Shown: positions 26,030 to 39,610 of the stretch, piece by piece
Layout: each line of letters opens with the position of its first letter
How positions within the stretch are numbered: position 1 is the first letter of the stretch
Assembly (NCBI GenBank): GCA_013076295.1
Contig: RQOL01000507.1
Span: 186,001 to 250,000 of the forward strand
Length of the DNA stretch: 64,000 bases
Reading direction: 5' to 3'
From: Sanderia malayensis
Taxonomy: Eukaryota > Cnidaria > Scyphozoa > Semaeostomeae > Pelagiidae
The notes under the pieces: generated by a model
What the model was told of the DNA's origin: nothing
Database searches by the model: none
The model's input: only the letters and a program-made list of their open reading frames with translations
Position numbers and translations under genes: made by a program

Positions 26030-27350
26030 TGCATCCACGTTATTGTAGTTGAAATTAAGTCAAATACACATCCATTGGCTTGTTTTCAGTGATATTAACA
26101 TTCGTTCACACTATTTGCACATGAATTAACGTTATTACAGCCGAAACTAAGTAAAGTACACATGCAATTACTTGTTTTGAGTGATATTAGCATTCGTTCA
26201 CGCTAATTGCATATGAATTCACGTTTTTGCAGCCGAAACTAATTGAAATACACGTGCATTTGCTTATTTTCAGTGATATTAACATTCGTTTACACTATTT
26301 GCACATGAATTAACGTTATTACAGTTGAAACTAAGTGAAATACACATGGATTTGCTTGTTTTCAGTGAGATTACCTTCGTTCACACAATTTCCACATGAA
26401 TCCACGTTATTGTAGTTGAAATTAAGTCAAATACACATGCATTGGCTTGTTTTCAGTGATATTAACATTCGTTCACACTATTTGCACATGAATTAACTTT
26501 ATTACAGCCGAAACTAAGTAAAGTACACATGCAATTACTTGTTTTCAGTGATTATAACATTCTTTCACACTAATTGCACATTAATCTACGTTTTTACAGT
26601 TGAAACTAATTGAAATACACATGCATTTGCCTGTTTTCAGTGATATTAACATTCGTTCACACTATTTGCACATGAATTAATGTTATTACAGCTGAAATTA
26701 AGTAAAGTACACATGCAATTACTTGTTTTGAGTGATATTAACATTCGTTCACGCTAATTGCATATGAATTCACGTTTTTGCAGCCGAGACTAATTGAAAT
26801 ACACATGCATTTGCTTGTTTTCAGTGGTATTAACATTCGTTCACACTATTTGCACATGAATTAACGTTATTACAGCCGAAACTAAGTAAAGTACACATGC
26901 AATTACTTGTTTTGAGTGATTATAACATTCTTTCACACTAATTGCACATTAATCTACGTTTTTACAGTTGAAACTAATTGAAATACACATGCATTTGCCT
27001 GTTTTCAGTGATATTAACATTCGTTCACACTATTTGCACATGAATTAATGTTATTGCAGCTGAAATTAAGTAAAGTACACATGCAATTACTTGTTTTGAG
27101 TGATATTAACATTCGTTCACGCTAATTGCATATGAATTCACGTTTTTGCAGCCGAAACTAATTGAAATATACATGCATTTGCTTGTTTTCAGTGATATTA
27201 ACATTCGTTCACACTATTTGCACATGAATTAACGTTATTACAGCCGAAACTAAGTAAAGTACACATGCAATTACTTGTTTTGAGTGATATTAGCATTCGT
27301 TCACGCTCATTGCATATGAATTCACATTTTTGCAGCCGAAACTAATTGAA
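26030..27350 (+). repeat. Satellite segment, paralogous to 34,196-35,340
   Basis: Landmarks match the later segment at an offset of 8,166 bp. The CACAATTTCCA variant is at 26,383 and 34,549, and TTAATCTACG at 26,581 and 34,747. Past about 27,170 the offset falls to about 7,982, 184 bp less, so the later copy lacks exactly two monomers. Each segment contains its own 368-bp 4-mer duplication. Confidence 0.85.
26452..27187 (+). repeat. 4-mer duplication, 368 bp, two copies
   Basis: TTAATCTACG falls at 26,581 and 26,949 (368 bp, four monomers). Copies are about 26,452-26,819 and 26,820-27,187, with a partial third start after that. Both contain the GAATTAATGTTATT monomer, where the usual ACGTT is ATGTT. 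The same duplication with the same spacing is found at 34,618-35,353. Confidence 0.88.
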
Positions 27351-27429
27351 ATATACGTGCTTTTGGTTATTTTCAGTGATATTAACATTCGTTTACACTA
27401 TTTGCACATGAATTAACGTTATTACAGTT

Positions 27430-30400
27430 GAAACTAAGTAAAATGCACATGGATTCGTTTGTTTTCAGTGAGATTACCTTCGTTCACACTATTTCCACAC
27501 GAATCCACGTTATTGTAGTTGAAATTAAGTCAAATACACATGCATTGGCTTGCTTTTAGTGATATTAACATTCGTTGACACTATTTGCACTTGACTTCAC
27601 GTTAGTACAGTGCAAACTAAGTAAAATACACATGAAAGTTCTTGTTTTGAGCGATATTAACATTCGTTCACACTTATTGCACACGAATCCACGCTATTAC
27701 AGTCGAAACTTATTGAAATACACATGCATTTGCTTATTTTCAGTGACATTAACATTCGTTTTCACTATTTGCACATGAATTAACGTTATTACAGTTGAAA
27801 CTAAGTGAAATACACATGGGTTTGCTTGTTTTCTGTGAGATTATCTTCGTTCACACTATTTCCACATGAATCCACGTTATTGTAGTTGAAATTAAATCAA
27901 ATACACATCCATTGGCTTGTTTTCAGTGATATTAACATTCGTTCACACTATTTGCACATGAATTAACGTTATTACAGCCGAAACTAAGTAAAGTACACAT
28001 GCAATTACTTGTTTTGAGTGATATTAGCATTCGTTCACGCTAATTGCATATGAATTCACGTTTTTGCAGCCGAAACTAATATAAATACACGTGCATTTGC
28101 TTATTTTCAGTGATATTAACATTCGTTTACACTATTTGCACATGAATTAACGTTATCCCAGTTGAAACTAAGTGAAATACACATGGATTTGCTTGTTTTC
28201 AGTGAGATTACCTTCGTTCACACTTTTTCCACATGAATCCACGTTATTCTAGTTGAAATTAAGTCATATACACATGCATTGGCTTGTTTTCAGTGATATT
28301 AACATTCTTTGACACTAATTGCACATGACTTCACGTTAGTACAGTGCAAACTAAATAAAATACACATGCAATTACTTGTTCTCAGTGATATTAACATTCG
28401 TTCACACTAATTGCATATGAATTCACGTTTTTGCAGCCGAAACTAATTGAAATACACATGCATTTGCTTGTTTTCAGTGATATTAACATTCGTTTACACT
28501 ATTTGCACATGAATTAACATTATTACAGTTGAAACTAAGTGAAATACACATGGATTTGCTTGTTTTCAGTGAGATTACCTTCGTCCACACTAATTCCACA
28601 TGAATCCACGTTATAGTAGTTGAAACTAAGTCAAGTACACATGCATTTGCTTGTTTTCAGTGATATTAACATTCGTTCACACTATTTGCACATGAATTAA
28701 CGTTATTACAGCCGAAACTAAGTAAAGTACACATGCAATTACTTGTTTTGAGTGATATTAGCATTCGTTCACGCTAATTGCATATGAATTCACGTTTTTG
28801 CAGCCGAAACTAATATAAATACACGTGCATTTGCTTATTTTCAGTGATATTAACATTCGTTTACACTATTTGCACATGAATTAACGTTATCCCAGTTGAA
28901 ACTAAGTGAAATACACATGGATTTGCTTGTTTTCAGTGAGATTACCTTCGTTCACACTTTTTCCACATGAATCCACGTTATTCTAGTTGAAATTAAGTCA
29001 TATACACATGCATTGGCTTGTTTTCAGTGATATTAACATTCTTTGACACTAATTGCACATGACTTCACGTTAGTACAGTGCAAACTAAATAAAATACACA
29101 TGCAATTACTTGTTCTCAGTGATATTAACATTCGTTCACACTAATTGCATATGAATTCACGTTTTTGCAGCCGAAACTAATTGAAATACACATGCATTTG
29201 CTTGTTTTCAGTGATATTAACATTCGTTTACACTATTTGCACATGAATTAACATTATTACAGTTGAAACTAAGTGAAATACACATGGATTTGCTTGTTTT
29301 CAGTGAGATTACCTTCGTCCACACTAATTCCACATGAATCCACGTTATAGTAGTTGAAACTAAGTCAAGTACACATGCATTTGCCTGTTTTCAGTGATAT
29401 TAACATTCGTTCACACTAATTGCACATGAATTTACGTTATTACAGCTGAAACTAAATAAAATACACATGCAATTACTTGTTTTCAGTGATTATAACATTC
29501 TTTCACACTAATTGCACATTAATCTACGTTTTTACAGTTGAAACTAATTGAAATACACATGCATTTGCCTGTTTTCAGTGATATTAACATTCGTTCACAC
29601 TATTTGCACATGAATTAACGTTATTACAGCTGAAATTAAGTAAAGTACACATGCAATTACTTGTTTTGAGTGATATTAACATTCGTTCACGCTAATTGCA
29701 TATGAATTAACGTTTTTGCAGCCGAAACCAATTGAAATAGACATGCATTTGCTTATTTTCAGCGATATTAACATTCGTTTACACTATTTGCACATGAATT
29801 AACGTTATTACAGTTGAAACTAAGTGAAATGCAGATGGAATTGCTTGTTTTCAGTGAGATTACCTTCGTTCACACTATTTGCACATGAATCCACGTTATT
29901 GTAGTTGAAATTATGTCAAATACACATCCATTGGCTTGTTTTCAGTGATATTAACATTCGTTGACACTAATTGCACATGACTTGACGTTAGGACAGTGCA
30001 AACTAAATAAAATACACATGCAATTACTTGTTCTGAGTGATATTAACATTCCTTCACACTAATTGCATATGAATTCACGTTTTTGCAGCCGAAACTAATT
30101 GAAACACGCATGCATTTGCTTATTTTCAGTGATATTAACATTCGTTTACACTATTTGCACTTGAATAAACGTTATTACAGTTGAAACTAAGTGAAATGCA
30201 CATGGATTCGCTTGTTTTCAGGGAGATTACCTTCGTTCACACTATTTCCACACGAATCCACGTTATTGTAGTTGAAATTAAGTCAAATACACATGCATTG
30301 GCTTGTTTTTAGTGATATTAACATTCGTTGACACTAATTGCACATGACTTCACGTTGGTACAGTGCAAACTAAGTAAAATACACATGAAAGTTCTTGTTT

Positions 30401-30600
30401 TGAGCGATATTAACATTCGTTCACACTTATTGCACACGAATCCACGCTATTACAGTCGAAACTTATTGATATACACATGCATTTGCTTATTTTCAGTGAC
30501 ATTAACATTCGTTTTCACTATTTGCACATGAATTAACGCTATTACAGTTGAAACTAAGTAAAATACACATGGGTTTGCTTGTTTTCAGTGAGATTACCTT
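27430..30600 (+). repeat. Satellite segment, paralogous to 36,239-38,587
   Basis: The left end matches at an offset of 8,809 bp (CACTATTTGCACTTGAC at about 27,580 and 36,389). The right end matches at 7,987 bp (GCAGATGGAA at 29,831 and 37,818). The 822-bp difference is fully explained by three visible events. The 734-bp duplication is present only here; one 92-bp monomer is missing near 37,690; and four extra bases (CAGTCAGTG near 37,190) occur in the later copy: 734 + 92 - 4 = 822. Confidence 0.88.
27915..29382 (+). repeat. 8-mer duplication, 734 bp, two copies
   Basis: CGTTATCCCAG is at 28,151 and 28,885, exactly 734 bp apart (eight monomers, two of them 91 bp). Copies are about 27,915-28,648 and 28,649-29,382. 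The AATATAAATACACGTG variant and the CTTTTTCCACATG variant are in both. The paralogous locus near 36.7-37.4 kb has a single copy, so this duplication arose after the two loci separated or was lost there. Confidence 0.92.
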
Positions 30601-30719
30601 CGTCCACACTAATTCCACATGAATCCACGTTATAGTAGTTGAAACTAAGTCAAATACACATGCATTTGCCTGTTTTCAGTGTTATTAGCATTCGTTCACA
30701 CTAATTGCACATGAATTTA

Positions 30720-32995
30720 CGTTATTACAGCTGAAACTAAATAAAATACACATGCAATTACTTGTTTTCAGTGATTATAACATTCTTTCACGCTAATTGC
30801 ATATCAATTCACGTTTTTGCATCCGAAACCAATTGAAATACACATGCATTTGCTTATTTTCAGTGATATTAACATTCGTTTACACTATTTGCACATGAAT
30901 TAACGTTATTACAGTTGAAACTAAGTGAAATGCACATGGAATTGCTTGTTTTCAGTGAGATTACCTTCGTTCACACTATTTGCACATGAATCCACGTTAT
31001 TGTAGTTGAAATTATGTCAAATACACATCCATTGGCTTGTTTTCAGTGATATTAACATTCGTTGACACTAATTGCACATGACTTCACGTTAGTACAGTGC
31101 AAACTAAATAAAATACACATGCAATTACTTGTTCTGAGTGATATTAACATTCGTTCACACTAATTGCATATGAATTCACGTTTTTGCAGCCGAAACTAAT
31201 TGAAATACACATGCATTTGCTTTTTTCAGTGATATTAACATTCGTCTACACTAATTGCACATCAATCCACGTTCTTACAGTTGAAACTAAGTAAAATACA
31301 CATGGATTTGCTTGTCTTCAGTGAGATTACCTTCGTTCACACTATTTCCACATGAATCCACGTTATTGTAGTTGAAACTAAGTCAAATACACATGCATTT
31401 GCCTGTTTTCAGTGATATTAACATTCGTTCACACTAATTGCACATGACTTCACGTTATTACATTGCAAACTAAATAAAATACACATGCAATTACTTGTTG
31501 TCAGTGATATTAACATTCGTTCACACTAATTGCATATGAATTCACGTTTTCGCAGCCGAAACCAAAAAAATACACATGCAATTACTTGATTTCAGTGATA
31601 TCAACATTCGTTCAGCCTAGTTGTACATGAATCCACGTTATTGCAGTTGGAACTAAGTAAAATACACATGCATTTTTTTCTTTTCAGTGATATCCATTTT
31701 CGTTCACACTACTTGCACATGAAATCCCAATATTATGGCTGAAACTAAGAAAAATACACATGGAAGTTCTTGTTTTGAGTGATGTTAACATTCGTTCACA
31801 CTAATTGCACACGAATCCACGTTATAGTAGTTGAAACTAAGTCAAATACACATGCATTTGCCTGTTTTCAGTAATATTAACATTCGTTCACACTAATTGC
31901 ACATGAATTTACGTTATTACAGCTGAACTAAATATAATACACATGCAATTACTTGTTTTCAGTGATTATAACATTCTTTCACACTAATTGCACATTAATC
32001 TACGTTTTTACAGTTGAAACTAATTGAAATACACATGCATTTGCCTGTTTTAGTGATATTAACATTCGTTCACACTATTTGCACATAAATTAACGTTATT
32101 ACAGCTGAAATTAAGTAAAGTACACATGCAATTACTTGTTTTGAGTGATATTAACATTCGTTTACGCTAATTGCATATGAATTCACGTTTTTGCAGCCGA
32201 AACTAATTGAAATACACATGCATTTGCTTATTTTCAGTAATATTAACATTCGTTTACACTATTTGCAAATGAATTAACGTTATTACAGTTGAAACTAAGT
32301 GAAATACACATGGATTTGCTTGTTTTCAGTGAGATTACCTTCGTTCACACTATTTGCACATGCAACCACGTTATTGTAGTTGAAATTAAGTCAAATACAC
32401 ATCCATTGGCTTGTTTTCAGTGATATTAACATTCGTTGACACTAATTGCACTTGACGTCACGTTAGTACAGTGCAAACTAAGTAAAATACACATGAAAGT
32501 TCTTGTTTTGAGCGATATTAACATTCGTTCACACTTATTGCACACGAATCCACGCTATTACAGTCGAAACTTATTGAAATACACATGCATTTGCTTATTT
32601 TCAGTGACATTAACATTCGTTTTCACTATTTGCACATGAATTAACATTATTACAGTTGAAACTAAGTGAAATACACATGCGTTTGCTTGTTTTCTGTGAG
32701 ATTACCATCGTTCACACTATTTCCACATGAATCCACGTTATTGTAGTTGAAATTAAGTCAAATACACATCCATTGGCTTGTTTTCAGTGATATTAACATT
32801 CGTTCACACTATTTGCACATGAATTAACGTTATTACAGCCGAAACTAAGTAAAGTACACATGCAATTACTTGTTTTGAGTGATATTAGCATTCGTTCACG
32901 CTAATTGCATATGAATTCACGTTTTTGCAGCCGAAACTAATTGAAATACACGTGCATTTGCTTATTTTCAGTGATATTAACATTCGTTTACACTA
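30720..32995 (+). repeat. Satellite segment, paralogous to 42,447-44,722
   Basis: This is a contiguous stretch of about 2.28 kb that recurs 11,727 bp downstream. TCTTTCACGC is at 30,784 and 42,511, CTACACTAATTG at 31,246 and 42,973, and the open-frame marker at 32,436 and 44,164. It ends at about 32,995, where this copy joins TATTTGC to an ATATGAATTCACG monomer, the junction of the 1,468-bp duplication. Confidence 0.87.
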
Positions 32996-34463
32996 TTTGC
33001 ATATGAATTCACGTTTTCGCAGCCGAAACCAAAAAAATACACATGCAATTACTTGATTTCAGTGATATCAACCTTCGTTCAGCCTAGTTGTACATGAATC
33101 CACGTTATTGCAGTTGGAACTAAGTAAAATACACATGCATTTTTTTCTTTTCAGTGATATCAATTTTTGTTCACACTACTTGCACATGAAATCCCAATAT
33201 TATGGCTGAAACTAAGAAAAATACACATGGAAGTTCTTGTTTTGAGTGATGTTAACATTCGTTCACACTAATTGCACACGAATCCACGTTATAGTAGTTG
33301 AAACTAAGTCAAATACACATGCATTTGCCTGTTTTCAGTAATATTAACATTCGTTCACACTAATTGCACATGAATTTACGTTATTACAGCTGAACTAAAT
33401 AAAATACACATGCAATTACTTGTTTTCAGTGATTATAACATTCTTTCACACTAATTGCACATTAATCTACGTTTTTACAGTTGAAACTAATTGAAATACA
33501 CATGCATTTGCTTGTTTTCAGTGATATTAACATTCGTTCACACTATTTGCACATAAATTAACGTTATTACAGCTGAAATTAAGTAAAGTACACATGCAAT
33601 TACTTGTTTTGAGTGATATTAACATTCGTTTACGCTAATTGCATATGAATTCACGTTTTTGCAGCCGAAACTAATTGAAATACACATGCATTTGCTTATT
33701 TTCAGTAATATTAACATTCGTTTACACTATTTGCAAATGAATTAACGTTATTACAGTTGAAACTAAGTGAAATACACATGGATTTGCTTGTTTTCAGTGA
33801 GATTACCTTCGTTCACACTATTTGCACATGCATCCACGTTATTGTAGTTGAAATTAAGTCAAATACACATCCATTGGCTTGTTTTCAGTGATATTAACAT
33901 TCGTTGACACTAATTGCACTTGACTTCACGTTAGTACAGTGCAAACTAAGTAAAATACACATGAAAGTTCTTGTTTTGAGCGATATTAACATTCGTTCAC
34001 ACTTATTGCACACGAATCCACGCTATTACAGTCGAAACTTATTGAAATACACATGCATTTGCTTATTTTCAGTGACATTAACATTCGTTTTCACTATTTG
34101 CACATGAATTAACATTATTACAGTTGAAACTAAGTGAAATACACATGGGTTTGCTTTTTTTCTGTGAGATTACCTTCGTTCACACTATTTCCACATGAAT
34201 CCACGTTATTGTAGTTGAAATTAAGTCAAATACACATCCATTGGCTTGTTTTCAGTGATATTAACATTCGTTCACACTATTTGCACATGAATTAACGTTA
34301 TTACAGCCGAAACTAAGTAAAGTACACATGCAATTACTTGTTTTGAGTGATATTAGCATTCGTTCACGCTAATTGCATATGAATTCACGTTTTTGCAGCC
34401 GAAACTAATTGAAATACACGTGCATTTGCTTATTTTCAGTGATATTAACATTCGTTTACACTA
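31525..34463 (+). repeat. 16-mer HOR, 1,468 bp, two copies
   Basis: TTTTCGCAGC is at 31,547 and 33,014, and the open-frame marker at 32,436 and 33,904. Spacing is 1,467 and then 1,468; the change is explained by the CCTGTTTTAGTG one-base loss near 32,050. Copies are about 31,525-32,995 and 32,996-34,463. The unit resembles the 16-mer at 23-26 kb but carries the GAGCGATATTAAC and CACTTATTGCACACG monomers that the earlier one lacks, so the phase or content differs. Confidence 0.9.
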
Positions 34464-35353
34464 TTTGTACATGAATTAACGTTATTACAGTTGAAACTAA
34501 GTGAAATACACATGGATTTGCTTGTTTTCAGTGAGATTACCTTCGTTCACACAATTTCCACATGAATCCACGTTATTGTAGTTGAAATTAAGTCAAATAC
34601 ACATGCATTGGCTTGTTTTCAGTGATATTAACATTCGTTCACACTATTTGCACATGAATTAACGTTATTACAGCCGAAACTAAGTAAAGTACACATGCAA
34701 TTACTTGTTTTCAGTGATTATAACATTCTTTCACACTAATTGCACATTAATCTACGTTTTTACAGTTGAAACTAATTGAAATACACATGCATTTGCCTGT
34801 TTTCAGTGATATTAACATTCGTTCACACTATTTGCACATGAATTAATGTTATTACAGCTGAAATTAAGTAAAGTACACATGCAATTACTTGTTTTGAGTG
34901 ATATTAACATTCGTTCACGCTAATTGCATATGAATTCACGTTTTTGCAGCCGAAACTAATTGAAATACACATGCATTTGCTTGTTTTCAGTGATATTAAC
35001 ATTCGTTCACACTATTTGCACATGAATTAACGTTATTACAGCCGAAACTAAGTAAAGTACACATGCAATTACTTGTTTTGAGTGATTATAACATTCTTTC
35101 ACACTAATTGCACATTAATCTACGTTTTTACAGTTGAAACTAATTGAAATACACATGCATTTGCCTGTTTTCAGTGATATTAACATTCGTTCACACTATT
35201 TGCACATGAATTAATGTTATTACAGCTGAAATTAAGTAAAGTACACATGCAATTACTTGTTTTGAGTGATATTAACATTCGTTCACGCTAATTGCATATG
35301 AATTCACGTTTTTGCAGCCGAAACTAATTGAAATATACGTGCTTTTGGTTATT
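34464..35353 (+). repeat. Satellite segment with 4-mer duplication, 368 bp
   Basis: TTAATCTACG occurs at 34,747 and 35,115 (368 bp). The copies are about 34,618-34,985 and 34,986-35,353. The block is the downstream partner of 26.03-27.35 kb at 8,166 bp, down to the GAATTAATGTTATT monomer in each copy. This shows the duplication was already present before the larger segment was copied. Confidence 0.87.
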
Positions 35354-36238
35354 TTCAGTGATATTAACATTCGTTTACACTATTTGCACATGAATTAACG
35401 TTATTACAGTTGAAACTAAGTAAAATACACATTCATTTTTTTCTTTTCAGTGATATCAATTTTCATTGACACTACTGGCACATGAAATCCCAATATTATG
35501 GCTGAAACTAAGTAAAATACACATGGAAGTTCTTGTTTTGAGTGATATTAACATTCGTTCACACTAATTGCACACAAATCTACGCTATTACAGTTGAAAC
35601 TTATTGAAATACACATGCATTTGCTTGTTTTCAGTGATATTAACATTCGTTCACACTATTTGCACATGAATTAACGTTATTAGAGCTGAAATTAAGTAAA
35701 GTACACATGCAATTACTTGTTTTGAGTGATATTAACATTCGTTTACGCTAATTGCATATGAATTCACGTTTTTGCAGCCGAAACTAATTGAAATACACAT
35801 GCATTTGCTTATTTTCAGTGATATTAACATCCGTTTACACTATTTGCACATGAATTAACGTTATTACAGTTGAAACTAAGTGAAATGTACATGGATTTGC
35901 TTGTTTTCAGTGAGATTACCTTCGTTCACACTATTTGCACATGCATCCACGTTATTGTAGTTGAAATTAAGTCAAATACACATCCATTGGCTTGTTTTCA
36001 GTGATATTAACATTCATTGACACTAATTGCACATGACTTCACGTTAGTACAGTGCAAACTAAATAAAATACACATGCAATTACTTGTTCTCAGTGATATT
36101 AACATTCGTTCACACTAATTGCATATGAATTCACGTTTTTGCAGCCGAAACTAATTGAAACACGCATGCATTTGCTTATTTTCAGTGATATTAACATTCG
36201 TTTACACTATTTGCACATGAATTAACGTTATTACAGTT
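35354..36238 (+). repeat. Satellite segment derived from the 20.5-22.1 kb junction
   Basis: The first part, with GATATCAATTTTCAT at 35,452, matches 20,585 at an offset of 14,867. The second part, GAAATGTACATGG at 35,882, matches 21,933 at 13,949. The 918-bp difference equals ten monomers missing from this copy, including the 368-bp duplication. It is the only place in the right domain where the TTTTCATTGACACTACTGGC-type cassette occurs. No gene is present. Confidence 0.82.
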
Positions 36239-38587
36239 GAAACTAAGTGAAATGCACATGGATTCGCTTGTTTTCAGTGAGATTACCTTCGTTCACACTA
36301 TTTCCACACGAATCCACGTTATTGTAGTTGAAATTAAGTCAAATACACATGCATTGGCTTGTTTTTAGTGATATTAACATTCGTTGACACTATTTGCACT
36401 TGACTTCACGTTAGTACAGTGCAAACTAAGTAAAATACACATGAAAGTTCTTGTTTTGAGCGATATTAACATTCGTTCACACTTATTGCACACGAATCCA
36501 CGCTATTACAGTGGAAACTTATTGAAATACACATGCATTTGCTTATTTTCAGTGACATTAACATTCGTTTTCACTATTTGCACATGAATTAACGTTATTA
36601 CAGTTGAAACTAAGTGAAATACACATGGGTTTGCTTGTTTTCTGTGAGATTATCTTCGTTCACACTATTTCCACATGAATCCACGTTATTGTAGTTGAAA
36701 TTAAATCAAATACACATCCATTGGCTTGTTTTCAGTGATATTAACATTCGTTCACACTATTTGCACATGAATTAACGTTATTACAGGCGAAACTAAGTAA
36801 AGTACACATGCAATTACTTGTTTTGAGTGATATTAGCATTCGTTCACGCTAATTGCATATGAATTCACGTTTTTGCAGCCGAAACTAATATAAATACACG
36901 TGCATTTGCTTATTTTCAGTGATATTAACATTCGTTTACACTATTTGCACATGAATTAACGTTATCCCAGTTGAAACTAAGTGAAATACACATGGATTTG
37001 CTTGTTTTCAGTGAGATTACCTTCGTTCACACTTTTTCCACATGAATCCACGTTATTGTAGTTGAAATTAAGTCATATACACATGCATTGGCTTGTTTTC
37101 AGTGATATTAACATTCTTTGACACTAATTGCACATGACTTCACGTTAGTACAGTGCAAACTAAATAAAATACACATGCAATTACTTGTTCTCAGTCAGTG
37201 ATATTAACATTCGTTCACACTAATTGCATATGAATTCACGTTTTTGCAGCCGAAACTAATTGAAATACACATGCATTTGCTTGTTTTCAGTGATATTAAC
37301 ATTCGTTTACACTATTTGCACATGAATTAACATTATTACAGTTGAAACTAAGTGAAATACACATGGATTTGCTTGTTTTCAGTGAGATTACCTTCGTCCA
37401 CACTAATTCCACATGAATCCACGTTATAGTAGTTGAAACTAAGTCAAGTACACATGCATTTGCCTGTTTTCAGTGATATTAACATTTGTTCACACTAATT
37501 GCACATGAATTTACGTTATTACAGCTGAAACTAAATAAAATACACATGCAATTACTTGTTTTCAGTGATTATAACATTCTTTCACACTAATTGCACATTA
37601 ATCTACGTTTTTACAGTTGAAACTAATTGAAATACACATGCATTTGCCTGTTTTCAGTGATATTAACATTCGTTCACACTATTTGCACATGAATTAACGT
37701 TTTTGCAGCCGAAACCAATTGAAATAGACATGCATTTGCTTATTTTCAGCGATATTAACATTCGTTTCCACTATTTGCACATGAATTAACGTTATTACAG
37801 TTGAAACTAAGTGAAATGCAGATGGAATTGCTTGTTTTCAGTGAGATTACCTTCGTTCACACTATTTGCACATGAATCCACGTTATTGTAGTTGAAATTA
37901 TGTCAAATACACATCCATTGGCTTGTTTTCAGTGATATTAACATTCGTTGACACTAATTGCACATGACTTGACGTTAGTACAGTGCAAACTAAATAAAAT
38001 ACACATGCAATTACTTGTTCTGAGTGATATTAACATTCGTTCACACTAATTGCATATGAATTCACGTTTTTGCAGCCGAAACTAATTGAAACACGCATGC
38101 ATTTGCTTCTTTTCAGTGATATTAACATTCGTTTACACTATTTGCACTTGAATAAACGTTATTACAGTTGAAACTAAGTGAAATGCACATGGATTCGCTT
38201 GTTTTCAGGGAGATTACCTTCGTTCACACTATTTCCACACGAATCCACGTTATTGTAGTTGAAATTAAGTCAAATACACATGCATTGGCTTGTTTTTAGT
38301 GATATTAACATTCGTTGACACTAATTGCACATGACTTCACGTTGGTACAGTGCAAACTAAGTAAAATACACATGAAAGTTCTTGTTTTGAGCGATATTAA
38401 CATTCGTTCACACTTATTGCACACGAATCCACGCTATTACAGTCGAAACTTATTGATATACACATGCATTTGCTTATTTTCAGTGACATTAACATTCGTT
38501 TTCACTATTTGCACATGAATTCACGCTATTACAGTTGAAACTAAGTAAAATACACATGGGTTTGCTTGTTTTCAGTGAGATTACCTT
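36239..38587 (+). repeat. Satellite segment, downstream partner of 27.4-30.6 kb
   Basis: Monomer order follows 27,430-30,600 but without the tandem 734-bp duplication and without one monomer near 37,690. There GCACATGAATTAACG is joined directly to TTTTTGCAGCCGAAACC. A four-base tandem duplication (CAGTCAGTG, near 37,190) is private to this copy. Two recurring 204-bp open frames lie at 36,384 and 38,315; they are repeat passengers. Confidence 0.85.
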
Positions 38588-39610
38588 CGTTCACACTATT
38601 TCCACAAGAATCCACGTTATTGTAGTTGAAATTAAGTCAAATACACATCCATTGGCATGTTTTCAGTGATATTAACATTCGTTCACACTATTTGAACATG
38701 AATTAACGTTATTACGGCCGAAACTAAGTAAAGTACACATGCAATTACTTGTTTTGAGTGATATTAGCATTCGTTCACGCTAATTGCATATGAATTCACG
38801 TTTTTGCAGCCGAAACTAATTGAAATACACGTGCATTTGCTTATTTTCAGTGATATTAACATTCGTTTACACTATTTGCACTTGAATAAACGTTATTACA
38901 GTTGAAACTAAGTGAAATGCACATGGATTCGCTTGTTTTCAGGGAGATTACCTTCGTTCACACTATTTCCACACGAATCCACGTTATTGTAGTTGAAATT
39001 AAGTCAAATACACATGCATTGGCTTGTTTTTAGTGATATTAACATTCGTTGACACTAATTGCACATGACTTCACGTTGGTACAGTGCAAACTAAGTAAAA
39101 TACACATGAAAGTTCTTGTTTTGAGCGATATTAACATTCGTTCACACTTATTGCACACGAATCCACGCTATTACAGTCGAAACTCATTGATATACACATG
39201 CATTTGCTTATTTTCAGTGACATTAACATTCGTTTTCACTATTTGCACATGAATTCACGCTATTACAGTTGAAACTAAGTAAAATACACATGGGTTTGCT
39301 TGTTTTCAGTGAGATTACCTTCGTTCACACTATTTCCACATGAATCCACGTTATTGTAGTTGAAATTAAATCAAATACACATCCATTGGCATGTTTTCAG
39401 TGATATTAACATTCGTTCACACTATTTGAACATGAATTAACGTTATTACAGCCGAAACTAAGTAAAGTACACATGCAATTACTTGTTTTGAGTGATATTA
39501 GCATTCGTTCACGCTAATTGCATATGAATTCACGTTTTTGCAGCCGAAACTAATTGAAATACACGTGCATTTGCTTATTTTCAGTGATATTATCATCCGT
39601 TTACACTATT
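38098..39610 (+). repeat. 8-mer duplication, 734 bp, two copies
   Basis: The CACTTGAATAAACG monomer is at about 38,145 and 38,879, and the recurring open frame at 38,315 and 39,049, both 734 bp apart. Copies are about 38,098-38,831 and 38,832-39,565, with periodicity trailing to about 39,610. Small differences include TTACGGCCGAAAC near 38,715 against TTACAGCCGAAAC, and GAAACTCATTG in copy 2 against GAAACTTATTG. Confidence 0.92.
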
